Source: Clostridiales bacterium (GTDB lineage: Bacteria > Bacillota > Clostridia > Saccharofermentanales > Saccharofermentanaceae). From it: a DNA stretch of 55,676 nucleotides. A model generated the notes under the pieces. The model saw only the letters and a program-made list of their open reading frames with translations, made no database searches and was not told where the DNA came from. The stretch covers positions 1-55,676 of the forward strand of contig JAFWQC010000070.1 in the NCBI GenBank assembly GCA_017509245.1, in the 5' to 3' direction. Position numbers and translations under genes: made by a program. Below, piece by piece: positions 33,755 through 43,242 of this stretch (within the stretch, counting starts at the first letter, position 1; every line of letters starts with the position of its first letter).

Positions 33755-33796
33755 GTTAATCTCCAAACAGTCTTAAACTGTTATTCTTCCGGTTCC

Positions 33797-35278
33797 TTAT
33801 CTTGATTCAACGTACATCGGCTTCATGTTGTAATAGTCCGCAAAACCGCTGTATCTTGAAGGAACGCTGATATATAACCTGGGGCAGCCTTCAAAAGCCC
33901 AGTCGCCTATGACCTCGGCTGAATCAGGAACTCTTACATAGCTTAATTCGTCACAAGTGGTAAAAACCATCTTCCCTATATAGATAAGTCCCTCCGGAAG
34001 ATATACATATTCCAGGTCCTCACAGGTATTAAACGCATTGTCGTTGAGCGTCTTTACCGTATCGGGCAGGACTATCGTGGTGATAAGGTCACAATCGCAG
34101 AAACAGCACGAACCGATCTCGGTTATGTTGCTGCCGGGCTCGAAAACGACCTTGTTAAAGCCGTTAACGCCGTCAGGCATCCTGATGATGCCCTCACCGG
34201 AAATATGGCACACGCCGTCCCTGGTGATCTCATATGTTGCGTTATCGCCGCAGCTGCCCGTACTCTCCACGCCGTGTCTTGTATCGGCATCGTATATCCT
34301 GTGATCGTTCGAAAACGCTTCAAGCGGAAGCAGATAATACCTGGTCGACGTATCAACATGCTCGTAATCGTCGTCACCGAAGAAGATGGTGGAGATATCG
34401 TATGTCGGATCGACATAGTGCCACTTACCGCCAAGATAAACTGCCGCCCAGGCGTGATCGGCATATTCGCCCGAATTCCCCACCTTGTTGAGCAGTTCGT
34501 AATAATCGCCATAACCCAGTCCGAACTGGACCACTGCAGGAATTCCCTGCGCCCTGCACAGAGCAACAAAGACATTGGCAAAGCCTTCACATACGCCCTT
34601 GCCGTCCCTGATTATGTCAATGGCACTGTCCTGATATCCGTTGCCGTTGCTCTCAGCTTCGGTAACGTCGTATATCAACTCCCCGGTGATATAGGAATAG
34701 ATGCGGTATGCTTTCTCCCAATCGTCCGCTGCGCCTTCACAGATCTGCTCGGAATAACTGATGAGAACGGGATCATCACATTCAATGTCATTCTGTGGCT
34801 CGAGGCACTCTTTCAATGACTTCTGATCAGTCCACAATTCCTCACATCTGCCGGCATTAAACTCATAATTCTCAGATTTCCAGAAATGCAGCCGGCCGCT
34901 GTTCTTGAAGATAATGTTATCCCCGCTCTGAAGCGTTGTACCGTAAGCATCGTAATAGATGACCAGGTAATAGAGCACATCCTCTCTGATGTAAGATCCG
35001 ACATCCATGGAAAAAGACGTTCCGCCGCCTGAAAGATTCCTTACAACGGCAAGATCCTCGCAGTTCATAATGACCAGGCTGTATTCCCTGTCCACGGAAG
35101 AGGAAAAAGCGATCCTGTCCCCTATTATGTGCATCTCAACGGTCTCACCATCAGCAAGCGTAACAGTGTATCCTTCGAAAAGCGCAGGAGTGAAATCCCC
35201 CTTCATATTCAGACGGGGAAAAGCTCCAAAAGTCAATGAAGCACATAGTATTAACGACACTATAGCCTTCAGGATCAA
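33797..35278 (-). CDS. Secreted transglutaminase-like protein with C-terminal leucine-rich repeats, 493 aa
   Basis: A short hydrophobic leader (residues 1-20, SLILCASLTFGAF) suggests export. Residues about 170-290 form a transglutaminase-like domain with the triad Cys (GKGVCEGFANVF), His (YADHAWAAVYL) and Asp (HYVDPTYDI). The C-terminal 120 residues are BspA-type LRR_5 repeats (ITEIGSCCFCDCDLITTIVLP, VKTLNDNAFNTCEDLEYVYLP). Such proteins are seen on gut Clostridia surfaces and may process or bind peptides. Starts with TTG behind AGGGAG, 2 bases after the proS stop, so it shares the proS transcript. Confidence 0.85.
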   Translation of the reverse strand: MILKAIVSLILCASLTFGAFPRLNMKGDFTPALFEGYTVTLADGETVEMHIIGDRIAFSSSVDREYSLVIMNCEDLAVVRNLSGGGTSFSMDVGSYIREDVLYYLVIYYDAYGTTLQSGDNIIFKNSGRLHFWKSENYEFNAGRCEELWTDQKSLKECLEPQNDIECDDPVLISYSEQICEGAADDWEKAYRIYSYITGELIYDVTEAESNGNGYQDSAIDIIRDGKGVCEGFANVFVALCRAQGIPAVVQFGLGYGDYYELLNKVGNSGEYADHAWAAVYLGGKWHYVDPTYDISTIFFGDDDYEHVDTSTRYYLLPLEAFSNDHRIYDADTRHGVESTGSCGDNATYEITRDGVCHISGEGIIRMPDGVNGFNKVVFEPGSNITEIGSCCFCDCDLITTIVLPDTVKTLNDNAFNTCEDLEYVYLPEGLIYIGKMVFTTCDELSYVRVPDSAEVIGDWAFEGCPRLYISVPSRYSGFADYYNMKPMYVESR

Positions 35279-35280
35279 AT

Positions 35281-36975
35281 TCAGATCTCCCTGGCGGTTT
35301 TAACAGCCTCTTCTGCAGTAATCTCCGATGTCTCGCTTGAGTCTCTTCTCTTGACCTCAACGATACCCTCGGCAGCTCTTCTGCCGACAGTGATACGGAG
35401 CGGGATACCCAGAAGATCAGCGTCCTTGAACTTAACGCCGGGACGCTCGTTACGGTCATCTATCAGGACTTCACATCCTGCTTCTTTAAGGTCGTTGTAG
35501 ATCTTCTCAGCAACGCCCATGATCTCTTCATCGTTAGCCTTTGTGGGAACAACGATAACCTTGTAGGGAGCTACAATGGAAGGCCAGATTATGCCGTCGT
35601 CATCGTGATACTGCTCGATGATGGCTGCGAGGACTCTCGATACGCCGATACCGTAGCAGCCCATTACCATGCTGTGCTCTTTGCCGTTGTTATCAAGGTA
35701 GACGCAGCCCAAAGCATCAGAATACTTGGTGCCAAGCTTGAAGATGTGTCCAACCTCAACGCCTCTTGCCATACCGAGCTTACCCTTGCCGCACTTGGGG
35801 CAGATATCGCCTGCCTTGGCATTTGTGATATCAGCAACCTTGTCAGCTTCGAAATCTCTTTCGATATTAACGTTCTTGAAGTGATAGTCTGTCTCGCACG
35901 CACCGACTACGAAGTTCTTCATGCCGGTAACTTCAGGATCGACAACGATATCGATCTTCTGCTTAAGTCCCACAGGACCTGCAAAACCGACCTTGGCACC
36001 AGTGATCATCTCTACATCGGCAAATGCCGCAAGCTCCATCTCTGTTGCATCGTAGAGGTTGCCGAGCTTTGTCTCGTTGATGTCACGGTCGCCCCTGCAC
36101 ATAGCAGCAACGAACTTACCGTCGATGTTATAAAGGATCGTCTTAACGAAAGCGTCAGGTCCGCAGTTAAGATAACCGCAGAGCTCTTCGATAGTCTTTA
36201 CGTCAGGAGTGTGGATCTTCTCGATCGCGAGTTCTTCAGAAGTATCTGCAGCGCCTCTTGTCCAGCCTGCCTTCTCCTCATTTGCAGCATAGCCGCACTC
36301 GTCGCAGAAGCAGATGGCATCCTCGCCTACTTCACTCTTGACCATGAACTCCTGTGAGCCTGAACCGCCCATTGCACCGGAGTCAGCGTCAACGATCGTG
36401 TAGTCTAATCCGAGCCTGTCGAAAATCGCGCGGTAAGCGTCGTACATCTTCTTATAGGAGATATCAAGGCCTGCCTCGTCAACGTCAAAGGAATAAGCAT
36501 CCTTCATTACGAACTCACGTGCACGGATAACGCCGAATCTCGGACGCTTCTCATCTCTGTACTTGTGCTGGATCTGATAAAGAGTTACAGGGAGCTGCTT
36601 ATAAGATCTGATCGAATCTCTTACTGCTTCCGTGAAAGGTTCTTCGTGTGTGGGACCTAAGCAGAAAGATCTTCCGCCGCGGTCTGTAAGCCTGAACATC
36701 TCAGGACCGAACTTCTCCCATCTGCCTGAACCCTGATATGCCTCAGCAGGAAGAAGTGCCGGCATGATGAGCTCCTGTGCTCCTGCCTTGTCCATCTCTT
36801 CCCTGATGACTGCCTCAACCTTTCTGTAGGTGCGGTAGCCCATGGGCATGAAGGAATAAACGCCGGATGCCATCTTGCGGATAAGGCCCGCTCTGAGCAT
36901 CAGTCTGTGTGAAGGAATCTCTGCATCTGCAGGTATTTCTCTCTGTGTAGCCAAAAAAAGTTCGGAAACTCTCAT
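35281..36975 (-). CDS. proS: Prolyl-tRNA synthetase, bacterial type with editing insertion, 564 aa
   Basis: Charges tRNA-Pro. Class II motif 1 lies near residues 55-75 ([21 protein letters not shown]), motif 2 contains [21 protein letters not shown], the INS editing domain spans about 220-400, motif 3 is [17 protein letters not shown], and the anticodon domain at the C-terminus includes [26 protein letters not shown]. Length fits. A promoter lies upstream and a terminator-like hairpin before it. No T-box was found. The downstream gene begins two bases after the stop and is probably cotranscribed. Confidence 0.96.
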   Translation of the reverse strand: MRVSELFLATQREIPADAEIPSHRLMLRAGLIRKMASGVYSFMPMGYRTYRKVEAVIREEMDKAGAQELIMPALLPAEAYQGSGRWEKFGPEMFRLTDRGGRSFCLGPTHEEPFTEAVRDSIRSYKQLPVTLYQIQHKYRDEKRPRFGVIRAREFVMKDAYSFDVDEAGLDISYKKMYDAYRAIFDRLGLDYTIVDADSGAMGGSGSQEFMVKSEVGEDAICFCDECGYAANEEKAGWTRGAADTSEELAIEKIHTPDVKTIEELCGYLNCGPDAFVKTILYNIDGKFVAAMCRGDRDINETKLGNLYDATEMELAAFADVEMITGAKVGFAGPVGLKQKIDIVVDPEVTGMKNFVVGACETDYHFKNVNIERDFEADKVADITNAKAGDICPKCGKGKLGMARGVEVGHIFKLGTKYSDALGCVYLDNNGKEHSMVMGCYGIGVSRVLAAIIEQYHDDDGIIWPSIVAPYKVIVVPTKANDEEIMGVAEKIYNDLKEAGCEVLIDDRNERPGVKFKDADLLGIPLRITVGRRAAEGIVEVKRRDSSETSEITAEEAVKTAREI

Positions 36976-37013
36976 ATTCTGCTCCCTATATTATTATTAA
37001 TATTACGGGTGTA

Positions 37014-37042
37014 AGTATATACGAGAGGTAGGCTTTTTGCAA
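37014..37042 (-). promoter_or_regulatory. Promoter of proS
   Basis: Minus-strand TTGCAA (37042-37037), 17 bases, TATACT (37019-37014), about 40 bases before the proS start codon, which has GGGAG upstream. Confidence 0.65.
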
Positions 37043-37085
37043 TTTTCCAACAGGGGCAAAGTCACGTTATCTTTCCGAAAACGCG

Positions 37086-37115
37086 AAAAACGGCCGCAAA
37101 ACGCAGCCGTTTTTA
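37086..37115 (-). terminator. Terminator between the 54-aa gene and proS
   Basis: AAAACGGCTGCG / CGGCCGTTTTT hairpin with a short loop; A- and T-runs on both flanks could work in either direction. It follows the 54-aa gene by about 15 bases. Confidence 0.75.
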
Positions 37116-37130
37116 TGGATTTATTAAAAC

Positions 37131-37295
37131 TTACAGATCGAGGATACCTATCAGGAATATGACATCCAGAATGCCGCAGATTATGAGGATCAGAGCACAG
37201 ATGAGGTAGATCTTCGCGCGCTTTTTCTCAACATCGCGCTCAGTCGTTCCGTAGCTCGCTCTTCTAGCCGGTTTGCGGACACGTCCCAACGACAT
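37131..37295 (-). CDS. Small single-helix membrane protein, 54 aa, function unknown
   Basis: Translation from the ATG at 37295 begins MSLGRVRKPARRASYGTTER, has a charged linker, and ends in one transmembrane helix (IYLICALILIICGILDVIFL) plus IGILDL. A very strong ribosome binding site (GAGGGGGG) precedes it, and a terminator follows, so this is a real gene although too short for usual ORF finders. The basic N-terminus would be cytoplasmic. No known family recognised; lies between proS and the 3D-domain wall protein. Confidence 0.75.
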   Translation of the reverse strand: MSLGRVRKPARRASYGTTERDVEKKRAKIYLICALILIICGILDVIFLIGILDL

Positions 37296-37630
37296 TTTCG
37301 ATCCCCCCTCATATGAATTCCCCTCAATGGTGTTTAGATTATAGACGCTTAGAATATGTCATGCTTTGCAGAGTTGTGACAATCGTTTGACAAATTTCCG
37401 AAAACGCTTTACACAAAATGCATTTTGGGGTAAAGGCAACAGAAACCACTATATGTAGACCTGTTACATTTATTCTAAAACTTATGTGGAATAATTGCCT
37501 CATCAAAAGCAAAACTCTTTCAAAAATGCCCGTCTTCGACCTGAATTAGCCCCCAAAAATAAGTATGATATAATAGTTTCTAGAATTATGCCTTTATGTA
37601 AGGACTCTAGGAACAAGGAGAGAGCAGCTT
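37296..37630. promoter_or_regulatory. 335-bp control region before the SH3/3D-domain gene
   Basis: No gene. TTGACA (37387-37392), 17 bases, TACACA (37410-37415) may be one plus-strand promoter. It is overlapped by an imperfect palindrome (37408-37434) with arms TTTAC, AAAATG and CATTTT, GTAAA, which looks like an operator. A second, nearer promoter is TTAGCC (37546-37551), 17 bases, TATAAT (37569-37574), about 56 bases before the start codon. Confidence 0.55.
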
Positions 37631-38626
37631 TTGAAGCTCATTGGAGTTAAAGAATTTTATAACATTACCCGCGCCAAGGTGATCTCGGCGCTCAATTGCG
37701 CCATAGTAGTGGCGGTCTGTTCAACGGCTACATTCATAGTCGATTCCGCGCTTGATTACGATAACGTCCAGGCACAGCCTGTCGTAACGGAGGTCGAAGT
37801 AACCGTCACAGTAGTCTCCACACCCGACGAGACAGAAACAGAGGATACGGGCGCAGCTGATGTGACCACATCTTTATCCGGGGATCTTGCGACGGAATAT
37901 TCAGAGACTGCCGGTACGTCAGAATCATCCTCGGAAACAACTGAAACTGAAGAACCAACTCCCTCCCCAACTCCTGCCGAGACAACGGAGGCAACAACGA
38001 CTACAACGGCTGAAACAACGGAAGCCGTAACCGAGAAGGAATTATATCTGGCAGTATATGCTACGACCACGATCAACGTAAGAAAAGGACCCGGCACCGA
38101 ATACGATGTAGTAAAGAGTGTTTATACAGGCGATCAGATCGACGTTATCGCCGTAACATCCAACGGCTGGTATAAAACATATAACGGCAACTACGTAAAG
38201 AAGTCTCTTACAACTGAGACCAAACCCTCGGCTACGCCGACACCCAAGCCGAAGCCGACAGCAAAGCCGACTTCCAAGCCCACATCCTCAACAAAGGCTA
38301 CGGAGAGCCAGAAGCCTGCACCTTCCGGTGAGACCCATAACTGCAAGATCACATTCTACGGTCCCCAGCCTTTGGCTAACGGCGGCTACAGCAAGAGCAC
38401 AGCTACAGGAACGACCTGCGTAGAAGGGCAAACCTGCGCTGCCGACTGGTCGATCTATCCTGCAGGAACCGTTATCTACATCGCTAACGATCCTTTAGGC
38501 GGAGACGGCTATTACACTGTAGAAGACAAGGGCGGCGGCGTTAAGGGCTACCACATCGACATCTATGCCGAAGACGGCGAGACCGGCAACCACAGCACAT
38601 GCTGGCGTGACGTAACCGCAAAGTAA
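37631..38626 (+). CDS. Exported cell-wall protein with SH3b and 3D domains, 331 aa
   Basis: Starts with TTG behind AAGGAGAG. An N-terminal membrane helix (residues 19-38) is followed by a Thr/Ser/Glu-rich, repeat-like stalk (about 60-135), an SH3b domain (YATTTINVRKGPGTEYDVV, about 138-195), a Pro/Lys/Thr linker (SATPTPKPKPTAKPTSKP), and a C-terminal 3D domain (about 235-331) with the Asp-rich motif YYTVEDKGGGVKGYHIDIYA. The 3D fold occurs in MltA-like and YocH/YabE-type wall hydrolases. Probably cleaves or remodels peptidoglycan. Its promoter region is long and may be regulated. RNase J follows on the same strand. Confidence 0.85.
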   Translation: MKLIGVKEFYNITRAKVISALNCAIVVAVCSTATFIVDSALDYDNVQAQPVVTEVEVTVTVVSTPDETETEDTGAADVTTSLSGDLATEYSETAGTSESSSETTETEEPTPSPTPAETTEATTTTTAETTEAVTEKELYLAVYATTTINVRKGPGTEYDVVKSVYTGDQIDVIAVTSNGWYKTYNGNYVKKSLTTETKPSATPTPKPKPTAKPTSKPTSSTKATESQKPAPSGETHNCKITFYGPQPLANGGYSKSTATGTTCVEGQTCAADWSIYPAGTVIYIANDPLGGDGYYTVEDKGGGVKGYHIDIYAEDGETGNHSTCWRDVTAK

Positions 38627-38634
38627 TACTGAAT

Positions 38635-38675
38635 CTGAAGCGGAAAGCATCTTGCTTCAGGCAGGGTATTTTTGC
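38635..38675 (+). terminator. Hairpin after the 3D-domain gene
   Basis: CTGAAGC (38635-38641) and GCTTCAG (38654-38660) form a stem with a 12-base loop, then GCAGGGTATTTTTG. It ends before the RNase J ribosome binding site. A weak terminator or processing site. Confidence 0.5.
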
Positions 38676-38696
38676 GCGTGTTAAAAAGGAATAATT

Positions 38697-40451
38697 ATGA
38701 GCAGCAATTCAAAAAGACACGGATATAACGATCCGAAATACAAGAATCTCAAACCGGTAAAGATAATACCTTTGGGCGGCATCGGCGAGATCGGCAAGAA
38801 CATGACCGCCTTCGAATACAATAACGACATCATCATCGTTGACTGCGGCATGAGCTTCCCTGAAGAGAACATGCCGGGCGTCGACTGCGTGATACCTGAT
38901 TTCACTTATATCAGGCGTAACCAGGAAAAACTCAGGGGCATCGTCATCACACACGGTCACGAGGATCACATAGGTGCCCTTCCCTATTTTCTGAGGGAAT
39001 TCAAATGCCCCGTATTCGGCGGCACAATGGCCATAGAGCTCATCAAGTTAAAGCTCCAGGATAAGAATGTTCCCTTCGAGGGGATCAAGCTTACGACCTG
39101 CAAGAACGGAGATATCATCAAGCTCGGCAATTCTTTTTCCGTTGAATTCATCAGAGTCAATCACTCGATCGCCGACTCTTATGCACTCTGCATCAACACA
39201 CCCGCCGGAAGGATCGTCCATTCAGGCGACTTCAAGATCGACTACACGCCGATCAACGGCAAGACAATAAATCTCCAGCGCCTTGGCGAGCTCGGCAAGG
39301 ACGGCGTCCTGATGTTCATGTGCGAGAGCACGAACGTTGAGATCGATGGCTTCTCCCCCTCCGAAAAGCATGTCGGCGAAGCGTTCTCCTCGTTATTCAG
39401 GAAAGCTGAGGGCCGCATAATCGTCGCAACCTTCTCTTCACACGTTCACCGCATGCAGCAGATCATAACGGCTGCAGAGAAATACGGCCGCCACGTGTGC
39501 CTTTCGGGCCGCTCAATGGTTCAGGTCTTCAATATCGCTAATTCACTGGGCTACATTGACATTCAGCCCGATACTATGATAGACATCGATTCCATAGATA
39601 ATTATGCGGACAACAAGATCGTCATCCTCACGACAGGTTCACAGGCTGAGCCCATGAGTGCCTTGACGAGAATGGCTTTCAATTCGCACCGCTCCGTGGA
39701 CATCCAGAAAGGCGACACAGTCATTCTTTCCGCTGACCCTATTCCGGGCAACGAGAAGCCTATCTACCGCGTCATCAACGAACTTTACAAGAAGGGTGCT
39801 CACGTGATCTACCAGTCACTTGCAAACGTTCATGTATCAGGCCACGCTTACAGGGACGAGCTCATGATGCTCCACACTCTTTTAAAGCCTCATTTCTTCG
39901 TTCCCGTTCACGGTGAATACCGCATGCTCTGCCTGCACAAGGAGATGGCTGAAAGCCTCGGCATGACCGAAGACAATATCCAGATCCTTGAGAACGGTTC
40001 CGTCCTTGAACTGACATCTGACAGCATGAAGATCACCGATCACGTACCCGCTTCCCCTGTCCTTATCGACGGCACGGGCACCGTGGACGCAGATGACAGA
40101 GTCCTCACCGACAGGATCCACTTAAGTGAAGACGGATGCCTTGCCATCGCTATCACGGTCAATGAGGATACAGGCGACCTTGCCTGCTCACCCGCGGTAA
40201 ATTCCATCGGCTGCTTCGACAACGATGATTCCCAGGATATTTTGTACGAACAGATCTCCGATAAGGTCGACGACCTTTTGAAACAGGCAAGCACCAAAGC
40301 CGGCAGCATCGAAGCCTTCCTCCAGAAGCGCAACTTCCGTGAGCAGATAAAGAACTTTGTATACTCCAAGTCCGGCCGCCGCCCGATGGTCATCTTCAAC
40401 ATCAGTTATGTCGGCGGATATGACGAAGATGAGTATTACGGGGATACGTAA
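38697..40451 (+). CDS. rnj: Ribonuclease J, 584 aa
   Basis: Endo- and 5'-3' exoribonuclease central to mRNA decay in Firmicutes. Metallo-beta-lactamase core: GGIGEIGKNMTAFEY, the zinc motif THGHEDHIGALP (about residues 83-94), HSIADSYALCI, HSGDFKID; the beta-CASP region has GRSMVQVF and TTGSQAEPMSALTRM, and the final motif HVSGHAYRDELMMLHTLLKPHFFVPVHGE. The C-terminal domain is normal. The ATG has AAGGA eight bases upstream. Only one copy occurs here, so J1 or J2 cannot be decided. Confidence 0.95.
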   Translation: MSSNSKRHGYNDPKYKNLKPVKIIPLGGIGEIGKNMTAFEYNNDIIIVDCGMSFPEENMPGVDCVIPDFTYIRRNQEKLRGIVITHGHEDHIGALPYFLREFKCPVFGGTMAIELIKLKLQDKNVPFEGIKLTTCKNGDIIKLGNSFSVEFIRVNHSIADSYALCINTPAGRIVHSGDFKIDYTPINGKTINLQRLGELGKDGVLMFMCESTNVEIDGFSPSEKHVGEAFSSLFRKAEGRIIVATFSSHVHRMQQIITAAEKYGRHVCLSGRSMVQVFNIANSLGYIDIQPDTMIDIDSIDNYADNKIVILTTGSQAEPMSALTRMAFNSHRSVDIQKGDTVILSADPIPGNEKPIYRVINELYKKGAHVIYQSLANVHVSGHAYRDELMMLHTLLKPHFFVPVHGEYRMLCLHKEMAESLGMTEDNIQILENGSVLELTSDSMKITDHVPASPVLIDGTGTVDADDRVLTDRIHLSEDGCLAIAITVNEDTGDLACSPAVNSIGCFDNDDSQDILYEQISDKVDDLLKQASTKAGSIEAFLQKRNFREQIKNFVYSKSGRRPMVIFNISYVGGYDEDEYYGDT

Positions 40452-40483
40452 TTAACTAAAGGTTTAAATCCAAGCAAAATACA

Positions 40484-40643
40484 AAAGATCATTTCGAGCA
40501 TCTTTCCGCACAAGCGAAGCGCGGAGGACTTTGATGCGAGAAATAGTCTTTTTTATTCGCACAAGCGAAGCGCGGAGGACTTTGATGCGAGAAATGATCT
40601 TTTTAGTCCACGCGGAGGACTTTGATGCGAGAAATGATCTTTT
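40484..40643. repeat. Three-copy 51-bp tandem repeat with a matching hairpin arm, between convergent rnj and rel
   Basis: Unit 1 (40507-40557) and unit 2 (40558-40608) are each 51 bases and nearly identical; unit 3 (40609-40643) lacks the first part. Each unit has GCGCGGAGGACTTTGATGCGA then GAAAT and ends in a T-run. One upstream arm, AAAAGATCATTTC, GA, GCATC (40484-40502), can pair with GATGC, GA, GAAATGATCTTTT of unit 2 or 3, giving a long hairpin with a tandem GA mismatch and a U-tail. Unit 3 runs into the rel stop codon. Likely terminator-related; GGAGG with ATG 7 bases later in every unit looks like a translation start but the frame leads nowhere. Confidence 0.8.
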
Positions 40644-43242
40644 AATTCCTTATTACGTCTACAACATCCTTTACCCGCAGGATCCTGTCGCAGGTGCGGT
40701 CGAGCTGTTCCTTGCCGGAGATGTTGACCGTAACAAAGATGCGGGCTTCAGGACCGTAGACGACGGTGTTGAGCTTGACGATGTTGATCTTCTCTTCGTT
40801 GATCTTGTCGAGCACGTCGATGAGGAGACCCTTGCGGTCCATGGCGACAACGACGAGCTGGACGTCATAGCTTGAGAACTTTGCCTTCGAAAGCCACTCG
40901 ACTGATACAAGGCGCTGATATTTCTGAACGTCTCTTTCGGAGTTTTCTCGGTTCTTGATTATGTTCTGGATATTCTTGCAGGTTATCTTGTGGATACCTA
41001 CGCCCTTCTCCTGAGTTACATAACCTATGATCTCGTCACCATAAACAGGGTGACAACACTTTGACATATGTGTGGCGATCGAATCAAAGCCGTTAACAAC
41101 AACGGTATCGCTGCTGTGTGAGCGTCTTGCGGCATCAGTACGGGCACCTCTGGACGGCTTGGCATTTGCAGAAGAAGCCGGATCTGCACCCTGAACGCCT
41201 GTCTGGTGAGGGTCTGCACTGAGGGCATTGATTTTCGCGATGTCATAAGACAGGACCTGCTTGGAGCTGTCAGGTGTGCTCTTACCCTTGGAGGTCTTGG
41301 AATTGCGCGTCTGGTCAGCCTTGCCGAGTTCGATCGGGAGCTCGTTAGGGCTGTATGCGACGTTGCCGTCGGCTGTGACACGGTAACCTAAAGCGCGCCG
41401 CTCCTCTTCGGAGATATTGCGGATATAGTCGTCACGCAGACGCGAGAAGACCTTGCTGACACTGATGGAACCGTAGCCTAAAGCAGCGAACATGTCATCA
41501 AGATTCTGGAAGTTGTTGCGCCTTAAGATGGTCTCAATAGACTTGTGCATAAGGAGCTTTGAAGGATCAAAGCCGTTACGCGTGATCTCGTTTGTGAGAA
41601 GCTCACGGCCTGTCGCTATGTTGTCTGCGCGGGCTTCACGCTTGAACCATGCATTGATCTTGGAGCGTGCATTGGCGGTACGCGCAATGGAAACCCAGTC
41701 ACGCGAAGGACCTTTGACGAGCTTTGAAGAGGACTGGATCTCGACGATGTCGCTGTTCTTGAGTTCGTATGACAGCGGAACGATACGGCCGTTGACCTTT
41801 GCACCGTGCATATGGTTGCCGATGCCGGAGTGGATCGCATAAGCGAAATCGATCGGGCATGAACCCTTGGGAAGCTTTATTACCTCATGCTTGGGCGTAT
41901 ATACGAAGATCTCGTCGGGAGCGATGTTCATCTTGAACGATTCCAGGAACTCGCCTGAGTCGGTGAGCTCGTTCTGAGAATCGATGATCTGCCTCATCTC
42001 GTTGATCTTGGTGTCGAACCTGTCAGCCTTAAATTCGTGAGAATTGCCGGCTTCCTTGTAGTGCCAGTGGGCAGCGATTCCGAACTCAGCGATCTGGTGC
42101 ATCGCAAATGTCCTGATCTGCACTTCAAAAGGTGTGCCCGTATGGCTTACGACAGTCGTATGGATCGACTGGTATTTATTCTCCTTCGGCATCGCGATAT
42201 AGTCCTTGAAACGCCCCGGTACATGCTGATACATCTCGTGGATGATTCCCAATACCTGATAGCATTCAATGACTTCGTCGACTATTATCCTGCACGCGAA
42301 AAGATCGTAGATCTCGTCTATCGTCTTGCCCTTCTCGTGCATCTTCTTGTAGATGCTGTAGAAGTGCTTTGGACGGCCTTCAATGTCGTAATGGTCGATG
42401 CCGTTCTCCTCAAGCTTTGATCGGATCTCGGAGACAACGTCCTCCATGAAATCCTCGCGCTGTGCGCGGTTGCCGTTGACGAGCTTTACGAGCTCGTAGT
42501 AGTCATCGGGATGAAGATATCTCAAGCAGAGATCCTCAAGCTCCCACTTGATCTTATAGATACCGAATCTGCCTGCGAAAGGAACATAGATATCAAGAGT
42601 CTCCTGAGCCTTCTCGATCTGCTTTTCGGGGCTCATGGACTTTAATGTCCTCATGTTGTGCAGACGGTCTGCAAGCTTGATGAATATGATTCTGATGTCG
42701 TCAGTGAGCGCGATGAACATCTTGCGCACGTTTGACGCCTGGATGTCGACCTTGGAATTGTAGACCACGTTGTCGAGGCTTAAATTGAGCTTTGTAACGC
42801 CGTCAACGAGGCTGCATACTACGGGGCCGAATTTCTCCGTGACCATCTGGTCGTCTACTATCGTGTCCTCGATCGTGTCGTGAAGGAGAGCCGCTTCTAT
42901 CGTTGCCGAATCAACCTTAAGGTCTGCAAGGATGAGCGCTACTGCCACAGGGTGAGTTATGTAAGGCTCGCCTGTCTTCCTCTTCTGGTTGCGGTGTGCC
43001 TTGAACGCGAAAATAAAAGCCTTCTCCATCTCGAGGTTATCTTCTTCGATATCCTTCTCGTCAAGGTTTGCGGCACGCGCATAATCGTCGTAAAGCTTTA
43101 TGATCTCCTGGAATTTCTCTTCCAGTTCCTTAGGGATCTCGGGCCTGATACTGTCGTCCTGAAGATAAGCGCGTTCGGCCTCAGCCTGCACTTCCTCCTC
43201 GGTTACGGCATTAAATTCCTTGTCATTCTTGCCCTTAGTCAC
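40642..43242 (-). CDS. rel: Bifunctional (p)ppGpp synthetase/hydrolase, Rel type, 866 aa
   Basis: Makes and degrades the stringent-response alarmone. HD hydrolase with KAHRNQKRKTGEPYITHPVAV and ALLHDTIEDT; synthetase with FKDYIAMPKENKYQSIHTTV and EVQIRTFAMHQIAEFGIAAH; TGS domain (IFVYTPKHEVIKLPKGS); then an unusual Ser/Thr/Ala-rich linker (about 640-711), the Cys motif MSKCCHPVYGDEIIG (Cys729, Cys730) and an ACT domain. Both activities look intact. The GTG at 43242 has AGGAG at 8-base spacing and overlaps the recJ end by 8 bases; a longer ATG frame overlaps recJ by 56 bases and is less likely. Confidence 0.94.
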   Translation of the reverse strand: MTKGKNDKEFNAVTEEEVQAEAERAYLQDDSIRPEIPKELEEKFQEIIKLYDDYARAANLDEKDIEEDNLEMEKAFIFAFKAHRNQKRKTGEPYITHPVAVALILADLKVDSATIEAALLHDTIEDTIVDDQMVTEKFGPVVCSLVDGVTKLNLSLDNVVYNSKVDIQASNVRKMFIALTDDIRIIFIKLADRLHNMRTLKSMSPEKQIEKAQETLDIYVPFAGRFGIYKIKWELEDLCLRYLHPDDYYELVKLVNGNRAQREDFMEDVVSEIRSKLEENGIDHYDIEGRPKHFYSIYKKMHEKGKTIDEIYDLFACRIIVDEVIECYQVLGIIHEMYQHVPGRFKDYIAMPKENKYQSIHTTVVSHTGTPFEVQIRTFAMHQIAEFGIAAHWHYKEAGNSHEFKADRFDTKINEMRQIIDSQNELTDSGEFLESFKMNIAPDEIFVYTPKHEVIKLPKGSCPIDFAYAIHSGIGNHMHGAKVNGRIVPLSYELKNSDIVEIQSSSKLVKGPSRDWVSIARTANARSKINAWFKREARADNIATGRELLTNEITRNGFDPSKLLMHKSIETILRRNNFQNLDDMFAALGYGSISVSKVFSRLRDDYIRNISEEERRALGYRVTADGNVAYSPNELPIELGKADQTRNSKTSKGKSTPDSSKQVLSYDIAKINALSADPHQTGVQGADPASSANAKPSRGARTDAARRSHSSDTVVVNGFDSIATHMSKCCHPVYGDEIIGYVTQEKGVGIHKITCKNIQNIIKNRENSERDVQKYQRLVSVEWLSKAKFSSYDVQLVVVAMDRKGLLIDVLDKINEEKINIVKLNTVVYGPEARIFVTVNISGKEQLDRTCDRILRVKDVVDVIRN

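Noticed and set aside
40507..40643. CRISPR array
   Set aside because: Units are directly adjacent with no unique spacers, and no cas gene is near.
40534..40875. Reading frame starting in the tandem repeat with GGAGG and ATG
   Set aside because: It runs antisense through the end of rel, loses the repeat frame at unit 3 and has no codon signal of its own.
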